This document shows, in pieces, positions 1 through 10,324 of a stretch of DNA of 64,000 bases (the stretch's first letter is position 1; each line of letters opens with the position of its first letter). The stretch comes from Circinella minor (lineage: Eukaryota > Mucoromycota > Mucoromycetes > Mucorales > Lichtheimiaceae): assembly GCA_016758965.1 (NCBI GenBank), contig JAEPRB010000213.1, forward strand, positions 1-64,000, given 5' to 3'. The position numbers were made by a program, and so were the translations under genes. Below the pieces are notes generated by a model, which made no database searches, had not been told where the DNA came from, and was given only the letters and a program-made list of their open reading frames with translations.

Positions 1-1150
1 TTTATACATATATATAAACTTGTACAATGGTCTACCTATGTAAAAGAGGAATAAAAAAATAGAATGTCTCATACAAAAACCTTACAGCAAAAAATACTCT
101 CATCTAGTATAAATCAAGGAATGATTAAAGTAATAATTATGTAGTAACTTATTAACAATTATACTATTATAATAGAAATATATGTGTCATTCCATTTTAA
201 TTATCCACTTTTCTTTGCTTTACTATGAACAATCCAATAAATAAACACTGCGTCTCTTTGTGTGCTTTCTTTAATATACTTGTAATATTTTTATTACTGT
301 TGCTAACCTAGTATTCTTATTGAATTGTTGAATTTGGGTAATAATAACGGTTTATTAGTATCAAATATTTGTTCATCCAATATCAATTATTATGATAACA
401 CCTCTTGTAAAAAAAAAAAATTGTTACACTATGTTTGTGACACGTGGCTATATGTGCAGCGACAGGGATAATCTTGCCTATTTATTTTTTTCCCTCTTTT
501 CTAAAAAAAACACACACAAGCCTTGTTCTTTTGAATTTCAAAAATAACTAAGAAGCAACAACATAACGTGGACAACTTCAAATAACATCATCATCAGTTT
601 AATAATATAAGCCGGTTCACTTGATATCAGTTAAAAAAGTGGTCAAAGACAACTTTCAAAATATGACTTTTTTTTTGGTAAAAAAAAAACTTCATCAGTC
701 AGTCAGTCAATCTACTCAATTGAACCTAGATTAACGCATGGACAAGAAGGATTGCTTTTGTGGATAGAAATGAAGTAGGAAATAGCGTCACCATATTCAG
801 TATACAGACTGTGCTGATACAATCATATCAATGGATATGGATTGTTCAACGCGCCACTACCGACTTTTATCAGCTAGACTGGATAAAAAAAAAGGCACTC
901 AACATCTTTGATGGATATACTTTTGTGAACAGTAACAGTGGGGATAAATTGGTGGATGTAGACATGGATGAGACAATCATAATAATGCTATTCTTAATGA
1001 ATAACCCACTAACTAGAGGAACCACTCCGATCTACTACTGGTAGTAGACTATAAAGATCCAGATTTAGTTGTGAGCTTGGTAGTGTAGTTATGGAACTGG
1101 TTTTTTTTTCTTTTTTGTTCCTTGCATGGGTAAGAACCAATTGATATTAG
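1..1150. other. Gene-poor left edge
   Basis: AT-rich sequence with A/T homopolymers. A 94-codon open frame on the + strand at about 760-1044 has no recognisable domain, sits among stop-rich neighbours, and shows no convincing start context. I see no RNA gene and no clear repeat here. It may hold decayed exons of the scrap described next. Confidence 0.4.
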
Positions 1151-1250
1151 TTTAGGCACTCGTTTGAAATTGTGGTGGGTGGATGTTCTTATCCAGATGA
1201 ATGTGATACTTGTACATACGCCCACGAAGAACTGTATCTTTTGTTGAAAT
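1151..1250 (+). pseudogene. Possible remnant exon with a CCCH zinc-finger-like motif
   Basis: After an AG acceptor-like dinucleotide at 1149-1150, the frame contains GGCSYPDECDTCTYAHEEL, which resembles the C...C...C.(Y/F)AH..EL pattern of CCCH fingers. The cysteine spacing is slightly atypical. I could not link it to an upstream exon: the open stretch at 760-1044 and the intervening frames are broken by stops. It is read as a relic or an unrecognised exon. A chance match is possible. Confidence 0.2.
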
Positions 1251-1572
1251 GTATTACAAATATAATGAGGTACACAACCAATTTAGCAATAGTAATTATA
1301 ACAATTGATTAAAGTCTGTATAAAACATAATAAAATAAAGGATGCGTCTTTCAAATTACAAAAATATACAAAAAAAAGTTGGAGTCGATGAAATAAAAAT
1401 GAGCAGAAATAGATAAGTGTGAGGTGGAGGCGAGTTGTAATATAACTGTCAAATAAAAAAAAAAAGGAGAGATTATTCAGACTATTACATATCAGACAAT
1501 TTTTCTCGTTTAACAAATATATTATGCATAATTTAAAATGCTTACGTCAAATAGGATCTGTGTGTATATTAA

Positions 1573-4500
1573 CTACCCACTGCTACCGCCACCTCCACCT
1601 CCACCACATCCGCCACCTCCTCCGCCACCACATCCACCTCCTCCGCAACCTCCACCAGAAGAGCCACAATTAGCATTAGTGATAGCATATCCAATAAGTT
1701 CTCCGAGACCTTCTCCGAGACCACCTAAATCAAGTTGTTTTTCTTTTTTCGTTACTGGGGTACGTCGGTTCCATTTTGTAGATAAATGAATCCCGGGTGA
1801 TAATGAAGATAGGACGATCCATTGAGATCGTGAATCTGTAGTTGGTTTTTGTGAAAGTACTATTGTAATAATAATAATAATATATCAAATTTGATTTGAT
1901 TAAGTAGAAGGTCAAACAGCCCAAGGTTTGTTAATATACTCATAATTATCACATACCAATATTGCTAAAATAATTAAAGTACAATGTGGTTTGTTAGTTT
2001 AAAGAAAAAATAATATCATAATATAATATGGTTAATATATAGTCATAATACATATTATGTATATACTTACTCTAGCTGGCTTTCCGGTCCGCTATTTTTG
2101 ATGAATCCTGTTCAATTTTATATTTTATAATTAATTTTTTCATCAGTTACAATTTTAATCCATCATAACATATAAAAGTTATTGTTTTTCTTATTACCTG
2201 TTGCACAGTTGACAGTTCTAAATATATATATATATATGTATTACGTATTGCAAATATAGTTAGATTCATGTTAAACAATATTAATAAAACAATAAATATA
2301 AATGATTTTATATTTATATTTACCCGACGTAACCGTATCCAGTTTTATTTAGATCTTCATGCAATTTAACTTGTAGAGATTCCTATTTTATTATATCCAT
2401 GAGTTTAACGAGACTTTCCCCTCATTATTGTTATTATATACATACCGAAACGGTTCCGCTTTTTTTAAATTTAAAGATATACATCACGTTTCCTATAGAA
2501 GAAAAAGAAAAGACGAAAAAAATCGTAGAATGAGTACAAAACAAATAATTTTTCTTTGTTTCTAGTCAAAAAGAGAGAATATATATTTACTTCGATCATG
2601 ATGACTTTCTTCTTTTTGTTGATTTATATAACTTAAATAAATCAATTAATAGATTAGATATCGATTATTACACGTTTTTAGTGCTTGCTTTTTTTGTTAC
2701 CTTGCCATAGCAACTTTGTCACTCGGATCTGGTAGTGATCCTGGAGTATAGTCATATGGGATAGCGGTTGGGTTAAACGCTTTACACATCTTACCAAAAA
2801 CAGATGACTTTTCTTTGTGGCCTTCACCATGACTCGTTATCAGATTCTGACCATTTATTTTGCGCCATGCTTTATCTGTATCTTTTACAAATTCTGAAAG
2901 TCGTTCAGGAACAATATTATCATCATGGTTTACATATTGTCCTGTATACTTGAAAGTAAAAAGCCGATACGTAGATGGATGTAACATATGGGTGTGCCAT
3001 GCTAAATCAATTTCCAAAGTTGGTACCATGACTTGGGAAGGATAGATCCTGATCACTCTCAAAAATTTCTGGTATTGTCGAATACCACGAGCTATACCAA
3101 AAGGGGGTTGCCAATCAATCTTGATTACAGCTTTTGTATTAAAATCCTGTTGTCTCCCAACGGCTTGAATTAAATCTAGTGAAAATGGACTTGGGTTGTT
3201 TTGATAACAGCTACGCAAGGCATCCACTAATAAAAGAGCTGCACGACGATGCCAATGTTGAGTTTCGGTACCATGTGTTTTAATACTGACCATCTTTAAT
3301 ATAAAAGCGATTGTATCATCCATGGATCGAGTAGGAAGTAAAAGATGACGTTTTGGTAAAAGTCTTTTTTCTGCAAGTTCCATTACATGAGCCATGGTAC
3401 GCTGAATTTGAAATTTTCCAGCTGTTCGAATTTTGCCATTTTTCTCTAAAAGTGTTCCACTATTATTTCGTGTACTTGATTATTAGAGAAAAGTATATAT
3501 ATGTGGATTGTATTATTATTAGTAGTACTACTTACGCAATTAAAAATGAGCGTGTCACTATATCTTCATTTAATCGAGCTATTGATGCTGTACCAACAGT
3601 TGTAGATTGATGACAAATATGGCACTCGATACCCACCTTGGGATTATGTCTCCAATCAGCATATTCGATCCTATTTTATTATAGATATAAAGTGTTAATA
3701 AATGGTACAGAAATATAAGAAATACTTAAAATATATATGCACACATTTTTAGATTTATAGATAATACAATTTGTCATAAATATATCTTAGATTATCACAT
3801 CCACGTACCAACTACATTCCATAGATGTTGAACAAAAACTACATTCCACTGTAGTTGTTCCAATTACCACAGTATCTGGTGTTAATATATATGGTTCATC
3901 AGTTCCATAATAAAGTTCCCAAGCGGTTGTACGTGATGGATCAAGAAAACCGGTTGCGTTTCGATACTATATTATCAATTAATTAATTAATTAATTATCT
4001 AACGCTTTCTTTGCAATGATTTTATATGTACGTAATGAATCAAATGATGATGAAAAAGAATATAATAAATTGATACTTTACTAATTGCTTTAATGGTAAA
4101 TTTATTTTATATATACCAGCTTGATCTAATCGAATAGAATCTTCAAAATAACGAAATGGACTTAACATGTGTGCATGCCACATATAAGCAATATCTAAAA
4201 AATGGTATAAATTTATGATTATTATTATAAAAATTAATGCAAATAATTAATTACTATACCAAGCGGAGGTGCAAAAGATTTATAAGCAGATCTTGAAAAG
4301 GAAGATTGAACAATTTCTCTCCATTGTATATAGCGTCGTTCTGCTCGAGCCAATAATATTTTCAAATGAAAATCATCAAATTTTGATTTATAAATGGCAA
4401 ATTGTTCCATTAAAGATAAATAATAATAACAATTTTCAACAGTAACAACCTCATTTAGTTTTGGAAATTCATTTGGAATTTTTTCACGAGGAGGTAAAGA

Positions 4501-4587
4501 AGCATATTTGACACTTGGTTGTTGTTGATCATAATGGTATTCTTCTGGTGGCGGTGGCGGTGGTGGGTATCGTTGAGTTTTTTTCAT
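1573..4587 (-). CDS. Glycine-rich domain protein, GRDP/DUF1399 family, multi-exon
   Basis: Exons that I can place, in coding order, are 4260-4587, 4082-4194, 3809-3966, 3536-3670, 2701-3474, 2591-2604 (14-nt microexon), 2446-2492, 2324-2382, 2198-2217 and 2071-2107. All junctions keep phase. A last exon ends at the stop at 1573-1575, but its acceptor (somewhere near 1840-1870) could not be resolved in phase. The N terminus starts MKKTQRYPPPPPPP. Two copies of the family's signature are visible: DIAYMWHAHMLSPFRYFED in exon 2 and EIDLAWHTHMLHPSTY in the fifth exon. A Cys-containing insert (TTTVECSFCSTSMECSW, then GIECHICH) lies between them and could bind metal. The C terminus is a Gly/Cys tail (GGGCGGGGCGGGGGGGCGGG...). 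The family is known mainly from plants, where GRDPs act in development and stress. The role in fungi is unknown. The protein is about 650 aa. Confidence 0.82.
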
Positions 4588-5024
4588 AATTATTGTAATA
4601 AATTATAAAAAGAAAAGAGAAAAGGGAAAAGGGAAAAGGGAAAAAAATTGATCTCTTTTATTTATACCTAGTATATAAAAAACCAAAACTTCAAGTAATT
4701 ATAGCCCATTAATATATAATAGTTGCCTCAGCCACACATGTTTCTTTATTCTCTCTTTTTTTTTTTTTTTTGCGTAGCAGCTTACAGAATTTTGTTCGTT
4801 CCTTTTGATTGCTTTGCAAAATATTATACTGTTTTCAGTATAGTTGATATATATATATATATGCACTTGTTGTTGTACAAAGTTGAATATATAAATGGAT
4901 GTTCTTCACATGTGTCTCCACCCACCACATCAAAAAAATCAGGTACAAGAAATAAGAACAGTTAAAGAAAAACCATGCGCATAAAAAAAATTGATAATTA
5001 TTTTTAGTGTATCTAAACACATAG

Positions 5025-5076
<52 letters not shown>

Positions 5077-5714
5077 ATATCAGTCCAGGAAACATTTATA
5101 ATGAAGAAGGTTAAATTATTTAACACAACTCAACGTTTTATATTCAACACAAAGCTTGTTACACAACTCAACACATTAATGCATTTTATATGTAGCATGA
5201 ATAAAATAGCACCAAAACATATTTTGTTTTTATTTAATGGTTTGATAAAAAAACAGATAAACTGTACTTTATAGTTATTTCAACATCTAAAGTGAAATAT
5301 TCCTCCTTTTCAACGTAAACCATACTCATTGATTTGTTCTATCTGATAACTTTATTATACACCTATAATAATACGCTTATTAATTTATATATAGCCAATT
5401 AATATTAACTATGACTCTTGTTGTTTCAAACTTATGTGTAACATATAGTTCTGTTAGAACAGAATTCCAGTATTTGCTTGAAAAAAAAAAAGTAATTGGT
5501 GTTACAGGAAAACAAAGATATATCACTATTATCATTAGCTTTACTTTCGATTCTGTTTCTCTCATTCAATCTACTATTACAAAGTGATAGTACTTAGTAA
5601 TATATGGAGCAAAAATTATGCTGTGGCACGTAGTAAAATTCTATTTTTTCATCAGATGATGTGCTCATTTGATAATAGCCTTGCATAAATATTTTACTCG
5701 TAGATTATATTGTA
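4588..5714. other. Spacer between GRDP gene and MITE
   Basis: No gene seen. It contains poly-T at 4756-4771, short TA runs, and the CA/TA microsatellite listed separately. Its left end is the upstream region of the minus-strand GRDP gene, with a purine-rich leader (repeated GGGAAAA) at about 4611-4650. Confidence 0.5.
5023..5073. repeat. Compound (CA)n-(TA)n microsatellite
   Basis: A CA-dinucleotide run of about 24 nt passes directly into a TA run of about 27 nt. Open frames across it (YIYIYIYIYVCVCVCV-type) are artefacts. Confidence 0.9.
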
Positions 5715-5962
5715 CTGGATTTTTAGACTGCTTTTGCGCATTATAATTTTTTTTTTTTTTTTGGCGTACTCTGATTTTTTTTACAAATAAACTTTTTACA
5801 ATGTCCATCTGCTTTAGATATTGTAATACATAGTTATTTATGAAAAAACTTAATCTTCAATGCCATTATCAAGTATATTTAAGAGCAGTATCCACTTTTG
5901 AAATAGTATTATGTATGCAAAAAAAAAAAATTATAACGCGCAAAAGCAGTCTAAAAATCCAG
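5715..5962. mobile_element. 248-bp MITE with about 41-bp terminal inverted repeats and TA target duplication
   Basis: The left end, CTGGATTTTTAGACTGCTTT at 5715, is matched in reverse complement by the right end finishing at 5962. The inverted match runs about 41 bp (5715-5755 against 5922-5962) with one visible mismatch (GCGCAT against GCGCGT) and includes a T/A tract. Both sides are flanked by TA (5713-5714 and 5963-5964). The interior, about 165 bp, has no coding potential. Size, TIRs and TA duplication fit a non-autonomous Tc1/mariner-type MITE. Its TIR is not the same as the TIR of the larger elements at 47-57 kb. Confidence 0.85.
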
Positions 5963-6170
5963 TATTCTATACCGAAATAAAAAAAGATGACCATCTGTGT
6001 TCCCATAGATTTATAACAGAGTAACTTGTTACACATTTTGAACCAAATGAAAAAAATACTTTATATATACTCATATATAAAATAAAACTATCTATTATTA
6101 ATATAGCTGCTTCGCGCGAGAAAAATAAAAGGAAAGGAGAAGAAATTATAATTATTATGACTACTTTTAT

Positions 6171-6182
6171 TATATATAAATA
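6171..6182 (+). promoter_or_regulatory. TATA-like element upstream of first MDR gene
   Basis: TATATATAAATA lies about 75-85 nt before the ATG at 6256, a plausible core promoter position. In such AT-rich DNA this is suggestive only. Confidence 0.35.
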
Positions 6183-6255
6183 GGCTCTTTTGATTTATTG
6201 TTATTATTAAATAAACTTTTCTACACCCTTTTTATTTACCATACAAAAAAAAAAA

Positions 6256-7797
6256 ATGGTTAAAACAAGAGCTGCAATTCTTACAGATAAGGCGACATTT
6301 GGTGATTTACCATTATTTAAGAATGGATTGGAAGTCAAGGAAATTGAAACTTCAGAACCTCAAAGTACTGATGCTGTCATCAAAGTTCAAGCTGCTGCTT
6401 TAAACCATCGGTAACATATATATTACTATATTAATCTTTTTTAATACTGACGCTGTATATTGTAATTATGCAACATGAAAAAGATTCATTAAATGTTCTA
6501 TATTTTTTTTAAAAAAAAATGGTCAATACTATAATTACTACAATCACTATAGCGAACTATGGATCTTAAAAGGTCTTTACCCTAAAATTGTTCATGGTGG
6601 ACCTATTGGTGCCGATGCAGTTGGTGTTCTTGAGAAACCAGGAAATTCATCTGTGGAAACTGGAACACGTGTATTAGTTTGTCCAAGTGTTAATTGGAAA
6701 TCAAATCGTAGGGGTCCCAAACCCAATGCTTTTCGAATTCTTGGTTTATTACCTGATCCTGGTACTATGACAGATACATTGATTATTGATGGAAAGGAAG
6801 TAGTACCATGTCCTGAACACTTGTCTACTAGCGAAGCTGCTGCTTTACCACTTGCTGGACTCACAGCTTACAGGTATTACTATACATTTAATAAAGACCA
6901 TCTGTAATGCTTCCTTCCTGACTGTCGCTACGACGGATTTTTTTTTTATCGACTGCTAACTAATAGCAATAAACTATTTAATGTCTATCAGAGCTTTATT
7001 TATCAAAGCTGAAGCACGAGCTGGTGATAATGTTTTGATTACTGGTATTGGTGGTGGTGTCGCTCTATTTGCTCTCCAATTTGCTGTTGCTTGTGATATC
7101 AATGTCTATGTTACATCTTCTAGTGAAGAAAAAATCGCTTGTGCACTTAAATGGGGAGCCAAAGGTGGTGTCAATTATAAAGATCGTAAGTATATATTAA
7201 TTCTACATTTACATATACCTAGCTTAGTAAAGCCCAGTATTATCAATTGAAACAATTTTTTACTAAAATAAATATTTATTTTTAGCTAATGCTGGTAAAA
7301 AGTTAAAAGAATTGTTGGGGAAGGACAATTATTTGTCAGCCATTATAGATGGTGCTGGTGGTGCCATGTTTGACCACTATGCGAACTTGATGATACCAGG
7401 TGGTATTATTGCTCAGTACGGTCAAACGAGTGGCCCCGGTGTTAGTTATACAATGGACTTATGGTTTAATAATGTTGATTTACGTGGCTCTACAATGGGT
7501 TCGCGTACCGAATTTAAGGAAATGGTCGAGTTTGTGGATAAACATAAGATTAAGCCCATTGTATCCAAAGTATATAGAGGTTTGACTCAGGAAAATGTAG
7601 ACCAAGCCATTACTTATTTGAGGTATCTATATTTTAATAATAATAGTTTGTATAAATATAATAATTACATTATTGTCTTAGCAATAAGGCTGTTATTTAT
7701 TTTACTATTTGCAAGTAACTAAATATTATATATATATTAATTATATAGTGAGGGTAACCAATTGGGCAAAGTTATTATTGAAATTGATCGAAAATAA
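6256..7797 (+). CDS. Zinc-less MDR oxidoreductase (alcohol dehydrogenase-like/quinone oxidoreductase), paralogue 1
   Basis: Exons are 6256-6410, 6553-6873, 6992-7185, 7286-7622 and 7749-7797, totalling 1,056 nt (351 aa) with all junctions in phase. The protein starts MVKTRAAILTDKATFGDLPL. An N-terminal GroES-like half contains [17 protein letters not shown]. The Rossmann half has [20 protein letters not shown] as the nucleotide-binding turn and ends near IIEIDRK. The usual zinc ligand set and four-Cys structural-zinc lobe of classical ADHs are not visible, so an NAD(P)H-dependent, metal-free reductase of the YogA/quinone-oxidoreductase type is the best family call. The substrate is unknown. 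The gene directly precedes a same-strand paralogue at 8209. ATG follows an A-rich leader. Confidence 0.9.
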
Positions 7798-8208
7798 AAC
7801 CTTTGAACTGCTCTACGTATTCATAAACTATCATCCCTGTTGTATATTTTAGTTAGTTACTACTTACTATAATTTAATAAAAATATGACATTGAACTGTT
7901 AACCATTAATTTCTGTTTCTGCGAATTTTCTGTTATTAAATAGTAGTTCTTGTTTAGACTGGGTAAAAATAACCCAACACGGATGACATGCATAATAAAA
8001 TACACAATGATCCAGCTATTATCATTAATAGTCAAATGAAGAGAAAATAAGATTTTGTCATAATTGATTATGTAGTTTAGTTTCCACGCTAAATATCATG
8101 ATGATAATTCGGAGTCATGATACTGTTTCGGCATATAAAGATATACTTCGTGCTGACTAATGAATCTTTTTTCTTCCTTTCACCTCCACACTTATTGAAA
8201 CTTAAATC
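7798..8208. other. Intergenic region between tandem MDR genes
   Basis: It holds the 3' flank of paralogue 1 and the promoter of paralogue 2, with TATAAAG at 8134-8140, about 70 nt before the ATG. No other feature seen. Confidence 0.45.
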
Positions 8209-9827
8209 ATGGTTGCTGCCATTCTCTCAAAACCTGTTGAAGGATCGGGTTATAAATATAGTTTGAAAGTCCAAGAATATACTACACCTGCACCACAATC
8301 AGGTGAAGCCGTAGTCAAGATTCAAGCTGCTGCACTTAATCATCGGTAATATTAATTGAAAAAAAAAATATTTGAATGGGAATTGGGATGAATGAATTTT
8401 TAAAGGAATCGTTCACTAAGTATAAATATATATATTAAATAGTGATGTATGGATTTTGAAAGGATTATATCCTGGTATTGTTGAAGGTTCTGTTGTTGGA
8501 TCTGACTGTGTTGGTATTCTTTCTGAACCTGGATCTTCATCAGTACAAGCTGGTCAACGCGTTTTAATCAGTCCTTCAGTAAATTGGGAGAAGGATCCAC
8601 GAGGTCCAGAAGGGCGTTTTTCTATCTTGGGTCTCTTACCTTCCCCAGGTAATCTATATAATACTTTAAGAAGGGGGGGACTATGGAAAAGGGAGAAAGG
8701 GAGAAATAAACTGAATTGATTGATTTAATTTATTTTATAATAATTTTTTTTTCAGGTACATTGGCTGATACTATTAATATTGATGGTAAAGAAATTTTCC
8801 CTTGTCCTGCTCATCTTTCTACTTATGAAGCTGCTGCATTGCCACTTGCAGGATTAACTGCTTTTAGGTAAATATATATATATATCATCCTATTGTTTCA
8901 TATATATTTTTTAGAAAAAAAGGCATTATTCTTATATGTACACTAATAAAACCCAATTTATTTTAGAGCGCTGTTTACTAAATCTGAGGTCCAAAGTGGA
9001 GATCATGTATTGATCCCTGGTATTGGGGGTGGTGTTGCTCTTTTTGCACTTCAATTCGCAGTAGCAGCAGGTGCACATGTATATGTTACTTCTTCTAGTG
9101 AAGAAAAAATCAAAAATGCTATTTCTTTAGGCGCAAAGGGAGGAATTAACTATAAAGATCGTAAGTGAGTTTTTTTTATATATATACACTATCCATCCTA
9201 TTTGCTTGCTGAAATATGCAGCGGAAAGAAATTTTTACTGTTTCACAAAAAAAATTGACACACACCAAAAAAAAGGGTTTAAAAAAAGACAGAAGTATAT
9301 ACAAAAAATGCTAAGTAATTCTTATTTTCAATAGCTAATGCGGATAAGGAACTTAAGAAATTGTTAAATGGTAACTTATTATCCGCTGTTGTTGATGGCT
9401 CTGGTGGTGCCTTGTTTAATCAATACATCAAAGTAATGAGAACAGGTGGTATTATCACTCAATATGGTCAAACAGCATCTCCTAAAGGCGTTGGATTCAA
9501 TATGGGAGCTGTACTTAAGAACATTGATTTCCGGGGCTCAACGATGGGCTCACGTGCCGAGTTTAAGCAAATGTTGGAATTTGTTGACAAACATAAGATT
9601 AAGCCTATTGTTTCACACGTCTTTAATGGTTTAACTCAAGAAAACATGGATAAAGCTATTTCTGTCATTGAGTAAGTAATAGCGGGGAATTTTTTTTTTA
9701 TCTTACATGTGATCTATTTTTGAATATGCTGACTCTTACTTATCCTCTTTATTTTATTAATAGTGCTGGTCAACAAACAGGAAAGGTAGTTCTTGAAATT
9801 AATGAGAATGCTCGTTCAAACCTTTAA
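8209..9827 (+). CDS. Zinc-less MDR oxidoreductase, paralogue 2
   Basis: Exons are 8209-8345, 8443-8648, 8756-8867, 8967-9160, 9335-9671 and 9764-9827, totalling 1,050 nt (349 aa), in phase throughout. It starts [20 protein letters not shown] and shares with its upstream neighbour the NHR(E/D)(L/V)WILKGLYP segment, the [16 protein letters not shown] cofactor turn and the [11 protein letters not shown] strand. Intron positions match paralogue 1 except for one extra intron (8649-8755) that interrupts the LLPSPG|TLADT region. It lacks the zinc-ligand pattern of classical ADHs. The two genes are clearly a tandem duplication. Their divergence along the whole length suggests it is not very recent. 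Likely cytosolic NAD(P)H-dependent reductase with unknown substrate. Confidence 0.9.
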
Positions 9828-10324
9828 ATAAAATAGCTAATTAGTTTATATAATATATGATTGATATTATTATTCATCATTAAATGATAAAGAACTGTAT
9901 ATTATTATTATTATTATATTATTATTATTTAAATAAGGAAATTACTAGACCCTTTTTTTCTGACTTATGCAGAAAAACCATGCGTTTTTTTTAACCATCT
10001 ATTATAACCCCCAGGTCACTAATAATAATAACCCCCCAAGGTTTTCTTACTCTTTTTTATTTATTTTTATTTTCCACTCCCCCTTTTTTTTCTATTATTA
10101 CGTTCTCGCGTATATTTTTATATGAAAGTGTCTATATAGAACTAAAAAGAAATAGACACTTACTCATATTCACACACGAACTTATTAACAAATTCAATAA
10201 GCCCACGGGCAAACACCCATCCCCCCTTTTTTTTATTATTCTTTTTTGTTTTTTTTTTTTGTCTTTCTCTCTCCACTCTTTTTCTTTCTTTCTTTCTTTC
10301 TTTCTTTTCAATCTTCAAAAAAAA
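9828..10324. other. Spacer and pyrimidine-rich leader of the SMP gene
   Basis: An ATT-repeat stretch (about 9900-9930) is followed by T-rich sequence and a CT-rich tract with CTTT repeats at about 10259-10308, just before the ATG at 10325. This looks like a 5' UTR or core promoter pyrimidine tract. Confidence 0.45.

Noticed and set aside
1538..1789. Poly-proline open frame on the + strand
   Set aside because: It is the antisense of the Gly/Cys tail of the GRDP gene, whose minus-strand frame ends properly at 1573.
2860..3045. Plus-strand frame inside the GRDP gene
   Set aside because: Shadow of the fifth GRDP exon; no domain and no splice support.
4723..5095. Overlapping frames with YIYIY/VCVCV runs
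   Set aside because: Produced by TA and CA microsatellites.
10259..10324. N-terminal extension of the SMP protein (SFSLHSFSFFLSFFLFNLQKK)
   Set aside because: It comes from a CTTT-rich leader without ATG; the ATG at 10325 directly precedes the membrane anchor.
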